A program made the position numbers and the translations under genes. From Prevotella sp. (GTDB lineage: Bacteria > Bacteroidota > Bacteroidia > Bacteroidales > Bacteroidaceae), in NCBI GenBank assembly GCA_024695815.1, contig JAILHK010000013.1, positions 18,619 to 82,618 of the forward strand: DNA of 64,000 bases, read 5' to 3'. Positions 52,168 to 61,583 of the stretch are shown here, one piece after another. The notes beneath the pieces are model-generated. The model saw nothing but the letters and a program-made list of their open reading frames with translations. It was not told the origin of the DNA and searched no databases. Each line of letters starts with the position of its first letter. Positions within the stretch are counted from its first letter, which is position 1.

Positions 52168-52298
52168 GTATGTGTTCTTGTTAGCAATTAATTTAAGGAT
52201 AAAGATTGGCCTATTTTCTTATTTGTTCTGATGCAAAGATAGTGTTTTTTTAGTTTCCTCCAAAATAATCTGAAACTTTTTTTTAGAAAACTACAGAA

Positions 52299-53315
52299 TT
52301 ATTTTCTGTTTCCGAGCACAGCACGAACTTCCTCATACAATAGCTCCACCAAACGAGGCACACCATACCTTTCAAGGTCTTCTTCCGGCACCCACATATA
52401 GTCTTCGTCCAATTCAGGTTGTACCGCTGTCTCCAACAAATAGAAATCAGCCATCAAGATGCGGTGTGTCAACACGTGGCGCACGTTCTTCTTCAACAAT
52501 AAGCACTGTTGCAGGTCAACCCCGTTGTTGTCTTCCCCCACGAGATACGGCTCGTAGAGTCCTTGCCAGATATCTCCGGCACCACGTCGATGAATAGCCA
52601 CCTGTCCCTTACACCTTATATAAATATAAGAGAGACGACGCTCCTTCACCTTCAGCGTATTCAATTTCACCGGCAGCATCCCTACCCTGTCCTCACGAAG
52701 TGCCACACAGGTCTCCTGCAGCGGACAACTGCCGCACTGTGGCGCCTGTGGTGTGCATTGTATCGCTCCGAAATCCATCACTGCCTGGTTGTATGCAGAA
52801 GCCTCTTTGGGAGGAAGCAGCGATTGTGCCAAAGCCGTAAAAGTCTTCTTTCCCTCGGTGGTGTTGATGGGCGTCTCCACGCCGAAATAGCGACTCAACA
52901 CCCTATACACATTGCCATCCACCACCGCTGCAGGCAGTCCGAAGGCGATACTTCCGATGGCCGCTGCAGTATAATCGCCCACCCCCTTCAGCGACTTAAT
53001 CTCTTCAAGAGTCCGGGGGAAGCCACCCATGGTCACTATCTGTTTAGCCGCAAAGTGAAGGTTGCGGGCACGACTGTAGTAGCCCAATCCCTGCCACTCG
53101 CGCAGCACCTCATCCTCAGAAGCAGCAGCAAGAGCCTCAACCGTGGGCCAGTGCTTCATAAAGCGCTCCCAGTAGCTCCATCCCTGCTTCACCTGCGTCT
53201 GCTGTAGTATAATCTCCGAGAGCCAGATAGCATAAGGATCGTGCGTCTCGCGCCAAGGCAGTTCTCTGCCGTTTTCGCGAAACCATTTCAGAAGAACATT
53301 TGTAAAAGAGGTCAT
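52299..53315 (-). CDS. mutY: Adenine DNA glycosylase MutY
   Basis: 338 residues. It removes adenine mispaired with 8-oxoguanine. Catalytic Glu34 in WLSEIILQQTQV, helix-hairpin-helix LKGVGDYTAAAIGSIAFG near residue 110, and catalytic Asp in PAAVVDGNVYRVLSRYFG. The [4Fe-4S] cluster ligands are C-x6-C-x2-C-x5-C in CTPQAPQCGSCPLQETC. A C-terminal MutT-like domain (about 225-338) reads 8-oxoguanine. The ATG overlaps the sprA stop codon as ATGA, so it is translationally coupled to sprA. Notably the window's free-standing Nudix gene is broken, but MutY is intact. Confidence 0.97.
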   Translation of the reverse strand: MTSFTNVLLKWFRENGRELPWRETHDPYAIWLSEIILQQTQVKQGWSYWERFMKHWPTVEALAAASEDEVLREWQGLGYYSRARNLHFAAKQIVTMGGFPRTLEEIKSLKGVGDYTAAAIGSIAFGLPAAVVDGNVYRVLSRYFGVETPINTTEGKKTFTALAQSLLPPKEASAYNQAVMDFGAIQCTPQAPQCGSCPLQETCVALREDRVGMLPVKLNTLKVKERRLSYIYIRCKGQVAIHRRGAGDIWQGLYEPYLVGEDNNGVDLQQCLLLKKNVRHVLTHRILMADFYLLETAVQPELDEDYMWVPEEDLERYGVPRLVELLYEEVRAVLGNRK

Positions 53316-56300
53316 CGTGTCAACGAGAATTTAAGTGATACACCAAAATCGTGTGTCGTTGTGGGATAGCTGCTCGAAGACAGCAGCGGCTTGTTGGTCT
53401 GACGATCGTAGTAAGCCGTGATGGTCAGCATCTTCGAAAGTGTATAGTCGGCAGCAAACGAAATTTTCAGCGCAGAGTTGCCGCTCGATGCAGAGCTAAC
53501 ACCACTGGCAATATCACGTGTGATGGCAGCCTGGTCGCGGAACGAGATATCGATACGTGTGTTCAGGTCGTGGTTCACGCCCTTACTGTTGTTCGACGAC
53601 TGTTGTTTCTTGTTATTGTTGTCATCCTCCTTCTTATTGCTATTCGAGCCCTTCACCTTTCGGTGGTTGCCGCCGCCAAAGAGGTTGAAGTTTGAAATCT
53701 TATATGCCAGACCAACCACCCAGTCGTTAGAGCGCGACTCATTAATCTGCACACTCGTCATCGAGAGGTTCAGCACGCGCGACGTTTTGTATTCCACCTT
53801 ACAAGTCAAGTTATTGGGGAACGTCACATCAACACCCAACAGTGGTGAGAAGGCCTCGTTGATGCTCACCGAAGAGATGTTATAGCGAGAAGACGGTGTG
53901 TAAGAACCATCGGCAGCCTGCACATAGCCAAGGTCGCCCATGTATTCCAGCCAACTGCTGTACGAAGCATACGAGCCCACGCTGTAGATGCTCTTATACG
54001 AGTGGTTCAGGTTGACGCTCTTCAAATGATCACGCAACCAAGGCAACTTCGACAGTCCGCCATACTTAATGGTCCAGTTAGGCAACAGTCTGGTCAGCGC
54101 CGGGAAGATGTCCAGCGAGTTGCCTGCCCCCATCGTATAGGATGAAAGGAATGCAGGAATCATCACGTCAGCACTGTAGGGGTCAACAGGGTTCACCGTT
54201 GTAGTACCGCCACCGACCGAGCCTGCAGGATACTGTGCCTGCACACGTTCACGGAAGGCATCCAGACGACTGCAGAACCTATCAAACGAAGCCGAGTGAT
54301 AACCATTATTAGCATTGCCCGTGCCTTCCAGCGCACTGCGCAGCGAGATGGTGGTCATCGTAAACGAACCACTATAGGTAGTGGGTGTACCAGCATACAT
54401 AAACTGTACGCTCTTCGACTTATTCACCGTACGCGTAGCGGTGAGGTCAATCTTCAAGTCGCGCACAGGTTCCAGTGTAGCGCGCAACTGCAAATCCTCA
54501 GTACCACTGCTTGTTGAAGGCGTAGCCACACTGTCGGCACACATCAGCCATCCGCGCTCCAAAGCCTTGTTCACATAACTATCGTCCGTCAGACCGAATG
54601 CGAAATCCAGACCAGGCGCCAGCACACTACCCGTGTTCTGGCCGAAGGCATCACCCACATTAGGAATAAATCCGGGCAACGTCATCGAATACTGGTTGCG
54701 GTAGCTCAGATTGATGGTGCGCACCATCATCAGCACGCGCGACACCTGCTGAGCGGGGTTGTACCACCACTGCTTGTCCAGCGGCTCTTTGGCCATCACG
54801 CTCAGCTTCAGCGTGTCGGCGGCAGCGCCCTTCGGCAACCACACCTTAATCTTGTTCTCATCCACCGTCTTCCATTTCACTGTGACGGCCTTGCCCTTCG
54901 CGTTCTTAGCACTCACGATCAGTCGCTTTGACTTCTTGCCATGCTGCACCTCGATGGTCGTATCGCTCTTCAGCGTCAGTTCCTTCTGGAAGGTATTCTT
55001 ATTCTTCGGCAGTGCCTTCTCTTCCTTGTCCTCGCCCTTCTTCTCTGCAGCTCCAGCTCGTTGTGCAGCCCTACTCAGCGAGGCCTTCTTAGCCTTGTTG
55101 GCAGCATTCTTCAAAGCATTGCTCTGCTTCTTGAAGCGCTCATTGGTCTTCTTCAGGAAGGGGATGTGGTTATAGAGCGTCTCCAGATTAAGACTACCAT
55201 TGACGTTCAGGTTACGGTTGTTCGAAATCGTATTACCCAGCGAGGTACCATTGTCCAACTCCGTACCGCGCAACCACGAATACGTAGCCGAATAGCTGGC
55301 ATCCGTCTTCAACCAATCGAAGATGGGCAACTTGTCCAGTGGCACCTGATAGCTGGCAGTGAAGTTCTGCTGGTAGTCCAGCGGTGTGCCCCAGTGCTTC
55401 AAGCTCTGCCATACCGAGTCTTTCCAAGCCGTATAGCGATCAGCATAGAGGTCTTTGTTGAGCGGTGTGTATGGCTCTTCGATCTCAGCATGCGTCGCAC
55501 TCTGGAAGTTCATGTGCAGATTCTTGGTCAGGTCCCATCGCAGCTGGAAGTCACGGTTCCACAAGAACTGCTCGCTGAAGGTCAGTGGCAGGTTCGGGTT
55601 GACCGTATTTTCCAAATCGCGCTCCTGCAGTTCGTAGTAGCTGCGCGTCCATTCCGAGTTAAACGAGATGGTCTGTGGCAGATAGTTCAGTCCCAGAGCC
55701 TTCGGGAACTGCATCCACTTCGACTTGCTCTTCGACGATTTAAACGGCTCCCAGGTCTTATATACCGGTGTGTAGCTATAGTTCAGCGAGCCACGCCACT
55801 GGTCGTCGGTCTCCCAAACGGTGGTCTCACCGGTCGTACGGCGATGCGAATGACTGTAGGTGAACGCAAAGTTGGCTGGGTCGTAGGGCATTGGATGACG
55901 CTTGTTCTTGATGCCCACGCGCGCATTCGACAACGAGAAGTTGCGCATCACGTTCTTGGTCACAGCCAGCGACTCGATAGAGTCTTTTTCACGCTGGTTG
56001 GCAGCCGTCTCCAGAGCGTCGTCGAGCTCCATATCCGTGTCCAGCGGATTATATTTAGGACTGACAATCTCCTTGGTGTATGAGTAGTAGAGCGGAGCCG
56101 TCACTTTCGCCTTGTCGGGGAACAGCTTACCCAGTTCCAGGTTGGCCGTCACCGAGTACGACTTCTGTGTATCTGTAGATCGCTGCATCACGTTCTCTTC
56201 CAGTCCGCCGAAGCCGTCGCTGACATAACGACCAGAGAGGTTCACCGTACCAAAGTCAGACAACTGCACGTTCATGGCTCCCGATGCAGCCCAGCCACCC

Positions 56301-59300
56301 TCGTTGTTGGTCTCGCGCAGACGAAGCTCGTTCACCCACACCTCGCCCGACTTCATGGTGCTGCTCAGGTTGCGCACACCGATAATCATGGTCTTCACCT
56401 CGCCCAGCGACGGGTTACCCACAATACTGATTTTATTGTTAGGTTTCTCTGGGTCGTAGTCGGTGAACAGCTGTGTATAGGAAGCAAGTCCCTGTGCGCG
56501 TGCTTTGTTGCGAGCCTTCTTCAACTGCGTGAAGATAGACATGTTGATGTCGAGCATGTTTTCCAGCGGCCACACCAGCGGACGGTCCGACGGCACATTC
56601 CAGCGGTAGTTGCCCTCGGGTGTGAGCTTCAGCGGAATCAAATACTCGTAGTAGTTGCTCTTATAGTCAGAACCCAGACGGATGAACACAGCCAACTGGT
56701 TGTCTTCCAGCTGCGTATTGTTAGGTATCAAGGCGTTTGCATGCACAAACATCTGCAGGCGCTTATACTGACGCAGGTCCAGGTTGGTGTTCTTATAAAC
56801 AGCCTTCGACTCGTTCTGCGACAGGTTCTTCACCGTCAAGCAGAGCGACTGCTCGTTGTTCTCGGTGAGCTGAGGCTGAGCGGGGTCGGTGGCACGCGAG
56901 ATGCCTGGAGGCAACACATAGGCCACGGGCTTACGGTCGGTGTTCTCTTCGATGTTCACAGCACTCATCTCCAGCACGCCCGTTTCAGCACCTGCCGATG
57001 TCTGCAGGTTCTGCTTGTACTGGCGCCATTCTCCGCGCACCAGGTCCAGCGAACCAAAGCGCAGCACTACCGGCTCTTCGAAACCAGTCAGGAACATACG
57101 CATGAAGCGGATGCTGGTGAAGTCGTTGATGGCACCCACCTTGCTGTCGAACTCTGCCAAGGGGATACGATACTGATACCAGCGCACGGTGAGCGAGTCG
57201 CCGTTGCGCAACTTCGCGTTGTAGTCGCGGTGGTCCACGATATAGCTTTCTTCCGACTTCTCGCCACGGTTGTAGGCCTGCAGCTCATCGTCGCTGATGG
57301 GGATGCGATACTGATAGTAACGCTCGTATTCGTTCAACGTGTAGTCCTGGTTGATATCCTCCACGTCAGGACCGGTCTTGTACGACGTGTCGTAGCCCTC
57401 GGTCTGGTTGTCGTTGGCGGGCGAGTTACCCTGAGGGTTGTTGATACGCTTATAGCGATCCATGATGCTGGTGCGCGCTGCATCGAAGTCGGTGCCGCGA
57501 TAGTAGTGATAGTCATCACCAGCGGGGTCGTTGCGCCATGCGTTCAGTATACTGTCGTTGGTCACCACCCCACTCACGGCATTCAGCCAATCCATATAGG
57601 CGCCATACTGCTGTTCCTCGTCGTCGGTCAGACCGTTCAAGCCCACATCCTGCAAGCTGCGCGAGCCCGAGGTGGTGGCAAAGGCATAGGTCTGAGTGGC
57701 CTGCACGGGAATCTTACCCCACTGGGTGGTCTCGTACGAAGAAGTGCCATCTACAGCCATACCGCTCTCGTAGAATTTCTTTCCGTCGCGCAGCACATCC
57801 TCTGACACCTCACCCAGGTTCAGGTACAGCTCACCTTTATGTCGGCCTGCCGTTCCATCCTTACGGGTGTAGATATAGGGGTCGAGCAGCCAGAACTCCA
57901 CATATTCTATATTAGCCTGTTCGAAGTCGGTGGTTTCCAGTCGGCGCATCATTCCACCAAACATCTTGCTGGGGTTCTTCAGCGTACCGTCGGCATTCAG
58001 CTGGGTGGTCAGGTTGTAAGGGCCACGCTCCTGAGGGTAGTAGGCCAGGTTCAGCACCGGCAACGTAGAAACGGCGCCGTTGTACGAAGACTGGTCGCGG
58101 TTGGGATAGAGCTCCTTCACATAGACCTCGCGCACATAGTGGTTAGACAACTGTTCCAGGTCGCTCTTGATGTGAGCCGGCGTCAACGACGAAGAACGGC
58201 GCGTGAAGATAGGATCCACGTTATACCATGCCAGCAGGGCACGGTTATAACCGCTTTTCACAGACGTCTTGTCGTTGGCATCGGGAAACATGCTTGGCAC
58301 GCTCGACAGCACCCAAGCCTTTGGATCGCTCACGTCGAGCAGGTTCTTGGTGTTCTCAAAGTCGTCCAGATACGAGGCATTGTCTTGTGTTCCCGTAGGT
58401 GTGTGAGCTATAAGTTGTGCAAACTCACCCGTGAAGGTGATCTGCGAAGGTTGCGTACAGTGCAGCAAGGGCAGTCGGTCAAGCACGTTGGTCAACCACT
58501 GCGACTCTTGTTTCCAGTTGACGTTCAGTCCCCACAACGTGTTGTTCAGGGGCTCCTCGCCCATCGACACTTTCGATGTGAGTGCCTGTTCCTTCAGGTG
58601 CAACAGCGTACCGCCCAACGAGAAGTTCTTGCTGAAGTCATACTCCCAGTTCATGCCCAGCATGGTCTTGCGCTGCATGCCGTAGCTGCTATTGTCTTCC
58701 AGCGATACGTTGACGTTTGTGCCAGCGTCAATGATGCTCTGGTTCAGGATTGTCACCTCGCCAGCCGAGTAGTCCACCGAGTAGTCGCTACCCTCCTGAA
58801 GGGTCACACCACCCGCCGTCACCACCACCGAACCCTGAGGCACGTAGGCAGCACCCAGCGAGATGACATTGGCGCTGGTGCCCTTGTACTGTCCCGACAG
58901 CACGAACTTATCCTTCTCGGCATTCTGTTTGGCCACCGTCTTGGTCGAGTCGTAGAGCTGGTCAAAGCAGTATTTCTCGGCCACGTTGCCCATACCTTTC
59001 TGCTTCAGGTAGTTTCGCAGATAGCTGCCGAAAGGCTCTGCGGCAGGCAGGAACACACGTCCGTTGACCACGGTGTAGCCTTGCACAAAGTCAAACTGGC
59101 CGTTGGAGTGCGGTTTCATGTTGGCATCCAGTCGGTCCAATCCCATCACGCGCAGCAGTGGCACCGACTTCAGACTCTCTTCGGGCAGATAGGTCAGGTA
59201 GGTACCAGTGGTGTCGCTCTGGTATTTGATGTCCATGCGGAACTTCTCTTTCTCTACCGTCGAGGCCAGGTAATAGACGTTCTTCATCATCAGTCGCCAG

Positions 59301-60853
59301 TTGGCCTGCGACGGGTTGTTAGAGGTGTTCTTCAGTGCCTTCACAAACAGGCAGCGGTTGGTCTGGGTGATGTCTGTAGAGAACTCACCCACCTGATAGG
59401 TCTGTCCGCCGTAGGTATATTCGTAGGCCACAGCCAGCACCTGGTCGGTCTGCAACCCCGTCTTCAGCGAGATAAAGCCCAGCGCCGTGTTCACGGTATA
59501 TTCGCTGGAGTTCAGCAGGCGTGCACTCGACAGTTTCTCGTAGTCGGCACCGCCCACCAGCTGATGGTTGCTCTCAAGGATTGCCGTCACGCGGTCCATC
59601 GTGCGCGAAGCCGAGTCTATCTGGCTCACCAGCTGTGCATATTCTGTGTTGGCCAGGTTGCTGGGCACATTATAGCCCGTGGTCTGCCATTGCGAGTTGC
59701 GAATCACTTCATTCTCGCCCAAATCACTGAAAGCCACAATATTTCGCGAGTTAGACGTGGTACCGCTCTTGTTGGTCACCCACACCTCGATGCGGTTAAT
59801 CTTCACACCCGTTGTCATGTTGGGCAGCGACTGCATCGAGCGGTCGTAGTTTTTCTGGAAATAGTGCGAAAGAAAGAAGTGGCGATTTTCCTCGTAGTCG
59901 GCCACGTCAATCTCGTAGGGAGTGGTCTGTGTGCCGCCTTTCGAACTAACACTCTTCGAGGTCGATTTCTTTTGCGAAACCACCGTCTGCAGTTTCAGTT
60001 TGCCAAACTGCAGGTCTGTACGAATACCGAACAGCGACGAGGCGCCGTGCACCAGCGAGTTGTTCGAGGGGAACGACACGTTGCCGGCCTCTACCAGTTT
60101 GATAATCTCGTCTTCCTTGCCATCGTACTTCAACTTCAGGTTTTTCGTGTCGAAGTCGAACGTAGCGTCGGTGTTGTAGTTCAGGTTCATGTTCAACTTG
60201 TCACCCACCTTACCATTCACGTTCAGGTTGATTTTCTCGTCGAAATCAAAAGCCGTGGTCTTACGGTTGCGTATAGGCAGCGACGGGTTCTCTATGTTCT
60301 TGTGCGTAGCGCCAATCTTCAGCTCTGCCGTACCTTGCGTCTTCACGCGCACACCGCCAGGACCAAAGATTTTCTCTGCCGGGCCCAGGTCGAAGTGCAT
60401 GTCAGAGAAGTCAAACTTATTCTTTCCTGCAGCCTTGGCAGCCTCAGCATCCCGCTTTCTGAAGTACTGTTCACGTGCCTTGCGCTCGCTCCATCGCATA
60501 TACTCGCTGGGTGTCATCACCACCGGCGTGTTCAGGTAGCTGTCGCCAATCTTCGAGCCTATGCGATAAACATTCAAAGAGTCGTCGTATTCCACCTGCA
60601 GCTTAATATTGTCTGGCATTCTCAGGTCCAATGCGCTGGAGTCCAAATCCTCTACTACTACAGGTGCCGTGTGTTGAATGCGCCAGCGAGCATGCAACAA
60701 AGAGTCGGGAATGCTCTCATCCTCGACCCTTGCCTTGGGTTGTGCCTTGGGCGCTGTTTTATTATCTTTCTTGTTGTCGTCTTGTTGCAGCACCTGAGCA
60801 GAGGCCAGGCCCACCATCAAAACGAGCAACAACATATATATTATGCGTTTCAA
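53312..60853 (-). CDS. sprA: Type IX secretion system translocon protein SprA (Sov)
   Basis: 2513 residues with signal peptide MKRIIYMLLLVLMVGLASAQ, matching the very large SprA/Sov family. SprA forms the giant outer-membrane barrel through which type IX cargo proteins leave the cell. Recognisable stretches: KIFGPGGVRVKTQGTAELKIGATHKNIENPSLPIRNRKT (quoted in parts: GPGGVRVKTQGTAELKIG, NPSLPIRNRKT), FDFDEKINLNVNGKVGDKLNMNLNY, YDFSKNFSLGGTLLHLKEQ, SLNYSYTPVYKTWEPF, and the terminal DFGVSLKFSLTR. Residues ~1760-1850 hold a Lys/Ala-rich insert (LKNAANKAKKASLSRAAQRA) likely facing the solvent. Other T9SS genes are not in the window. Signal and both ends are intact. mutY follows with a 4-base overlap. 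Confidence 0.97.
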   Translation of the reverse strand: MKRIIYMLLLVLMVGLASAQVLQQDDNKKDNKTAPKAQPKARVEDESIPDSLLHARWRIQHTAPVVVEDLDSSALDLRMPDNIKLQVEYDDSLNVYRIGSKIGDSYLNTPVVMTPSEYMRWSERKAREQYFRKRDAEAAKAAGKNKFDFSDMHFDLGPAEKIFGPGGVRVKTQGTAELKIGATHKNIENPSLPIRNRKTTAFDFDEKINLNVNGKVGDKLNMNLNYNTDATFDFDTKNLKLKYDGKEDEIIKLVEAGNVSFPSNNSLVHGASSLFGIRTDLQFGKLKLQTVVSQKKSTSKSVSSKGGTQTTPYEIDVADYEENRHFFLSHYFQKNYDRSMQSLPNMTTGVKINRIEVWVTNKSGTTSNSRNIVAFSDLGENEVIRNSQWQTTGYNVPSNLANTEYAQLVSQIDSASRTMDRVTAILESNHQLVGGADYEKLSSARLLNSSEYTVNTALGFISLKTGLQTDQVLAVAYEYTYGGQTYQVGEFSTDITQTNRCLFVKALKNTSNNPSQANWRLMMKNVYYLASTVEKEKFRMDIKYQSDTTGTYLTYLPEESLKSVPLLRVMGLDRLDANMKPHSNGQFDFVQGYTVVNGRVFLPAAEPFGSYLRNYLKQKGMGNVAEKYCFDQLYDSTKTVAKQNAEKDKFVLSGQYKGTSANVISLGAAYVPQGSVVVTAGGVTLQEGSDYSVDYSAGEVTILNQSIIDAGTNVNVSLEDNSSYGMQRKTMLGMNWEYDFSKNFSLGGTLLHLKEQALTSKVSMGEEPLNNTLWGLNVNWKQESQWLTNVLDRLPLLHCTQPSQITFTGEFAQLIAHTPTGTQDNASYLDDFENTKNLLDVSDPKAWVLSSVPSMFPDANDKTSVKSGYNRALLAWYNVDPIFTRRSSSLTPAHIKSDLEQLSNHYVREVYVKELYPNRDQSSYNGAVSTLPVLNLAYYPQERGPYNLTTQLNADGTLKNPSKMFGGMMRRLETTDFEQANIEYVEFWLLDPYIYTRKDGTAGRHKGELYLNLGEVSEDVLRDGKKFYESGMAVDGTSSYETTQWGKIPVQATQTYAFATTSGSRSLQDVGLNGLTDDEEQQYGAYMDWLNAVSGVVTNDSILNAWRNDPAGDDYHYYRGTDFDAARTSIMDRYKRINNPQGNSPANDNQTEGYDTSYKTGPDVEDINQDYTLNEYERYYQYRIPISDDELQAYNRGEKSEESYIVDHRDYNAKLRNGDSLTVRWYQYRIPLAEFDSKVGAINDFTSIRFMRMFLTGFEEPVVLRFGSLDLVRGEWRQYKQNLQTSAGAETGVLEMSAVNIEENTDRKPVAYVLPPGISRATDPAQPQLTENNEQSLCLTVKNLSQNESKAVYKNTNLDLRQYKRLQMFVHANALIPNNTQLEDNQLAVFIRLGSDYKSNYYEYLIPLKLTPEGNYRWNVPSDRPLVWPLENMLDINMSIFTQLKKARNKARAQGLASYTQLFTDYDPEKPNNKISIVGNPSLGEVKTMIIGVRNLSSTMKSGEVWVNELRLRETNNEGGWAASGAMNVQLSDFGTVNLSGRYVSDGFGGLEENVMQRSTDTQKSYSVTANLELGKLFPDKAKVTAPLYYSYTKEIVSPKYNPLDTDMELDDALETAANQREKDSIESLAVTKNVMRNFSLSNARVGIKNKRHPMPYDPANFAFTYSHSHRRTTGETTVWETDDQWRGSLNYSYTPVYKTWEPFKSSKSKSKWMQFPKALGLNYLPQTISFNSEWTRSYYELQERDLENTVNPNLPLTFSEQFLWNRDFQLRWDLTKNLHMNFQSATHAEIEEPYTPLNKDLYADRYTAWKDSVWQSLKHWGTPLDYQQNFTASYQVPLDKLPIFDWLKTDASYSATYSWLRGTELDNGTSLGNTISNNRNLNVNGSLNLETLYNHIPFLKKTNERFKKQSNALKNAANKAKKASLSRAAQRAGAAEKKGEDKEEKALPKNKNTFQKELTLKSDTTIEVQHGKKSKRLIVSAKNAKGKAVTVKWKTVDENKIKVWLPKGAAADTLKLSVMAKEPLDKQWWYNPAQQVSRVLMMVRTINLSYRNQYSMTLPGFIPNVGDAFGQNTGSVLAPGLDFAFGLTDDSYVNKALERGWLMCADSVATPSTSSGTEDLQLRATLEPVRDLKIDLTATRTVNKSKSVQFMYAGTPTTYSGSFTMTTISLRSALEGTGNANNGYHSASFDRFCSRLDAFRERVQAQYPAGSVGGGTTTVNPVDPYSADVMIPAFLSSYTMGAGNSLDIFPALTRLLPNWTIKYGGLSKLPWLRDHLKSVNLNHSYKSIYSVGSYASYSSWLEYMGDLGYVQAADGSYTPSSRYNISSVSINEAFSPLLGVDVTFPNNLTCKVEYKTSRVLNLSMTSVQINESRSNDWVVGLAYKISNFNLFGGGNHRKVKGSNSNKKEDDNNNKKQQSSNNSKGVNHDLNTRIDISFRDQAAITRDIASGVSSASSGNSALKISFAADYTLSKMLTITAYYDRQTNKPLLSSSSYPTTTHDFGVSLKFSLTR

Positions 60854-60972
60854 ACCGTTCTATATTGTCGTATTACAATAATGATAACGCAAAACATACC
60901 TATTTATTATAAATAGAACGCTTTTTTACATCAAAAAGCAATGGTTTTGACTCGTGAAATGCGTACTATTAC

Positions 60973-61330
60973 AAGGCAATAGCATAAGTATTGCAATGCA
61001 ATAGTTACGCTTTTAAGTCGAATCTAGCCCCTAGAAAGCTCAATTCTAGCCCCTAGATTACCCAATTCTAGCCCCTGGATTACTCGATTCTAGACTCTAG
61101 ATTACTCAATTCTAGACTCTAGAATGATGTGATCTAGACTTTAGAATCATGTGATCTAGACTCTAGAATGATGTGATCTAGACTTTAGAATCATGCATTC
61201 TAGACTCTAGAATGACACCAAAACCTTAACTTTTGCAAGTCAAAACCTATACTTTTGCGCCTTCATACCTATCGTTTTGGCAGTCGAAAGTACTTGTTTT
61301 GCCACACTCCGCGACCAGTTTGGCAATGCC
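60973..61330. repeat. Long 22-bp periodic array with three successive cores
   Basis: The centre is nine units with TCTAG starting at 61023, 61045, 61067, 61089, 61111, 61133, 61155, 61177 and 61199, each exactly 22 bp apart. The cores are TCTAGCCCCTAGA-like on the left and TCTAGACTCTAGA or TCTAGACTTTAGA on the right, all palindromic or nearly so. Before it, two units (60973-60994, 60995-61016) share CAA-GCAATAG. After it, four to five diverged units from 61221 to 61330 share a TTTTG or TTTGG core at the same 22-bp spacing. The rest of the 60854-61583 gap holds no gene. Confidence 0.92.
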
Positions 61331-61539
61331 ACTTGCACACACCAAGAATCTCACAGCCCGTGGCAAAAAATATTTTTCCAATGAATTGCTTTGAAAGTTC
61401 AGAAATACTATATGTCATGTACCAGATTCCTAACACTTTCAAGAAAACGAAGAGATCGGCTGACAATGGACTGTCATGCTTGGGGATGATTTTTTGTAAA
61501 ACAATTCAAATAATTTTCTATAATCTCGATTTTATTTAC

Positions 61540-61547
61540 TAACTTTG
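61540..61547 (+). promoter_or_regulatory. -7 element of the hsdM promoter
   Basis: TAACTTTG at 61540-61547, leader of about 32 nt to the ATG at 61584. No clear TTTG 19-21 bases upstream. The TTG inside this box opens a longer frame that should not be taken as the start. Confidence 0.55.
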
Positions 61548-61583
61548 TACACATATTATCTAAGGAAGCAAATAGAACTATAT

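Noticed and set aside
57839..60916. A 1025-codon open frame on the plus strand
   Set aside because: It lies entirely antisense to sprA, whose protein is clearly conserved; the translation shows no domain and is a codon-bias shadow. The same applies to 54941-56083 and 56741-57805.
60973..61330. CRISPR array
   Set aside because: Units are 22 bp head-to-tail with no unique spacers, cores are palindromic and diverge in blocks, and no cas gene is present.
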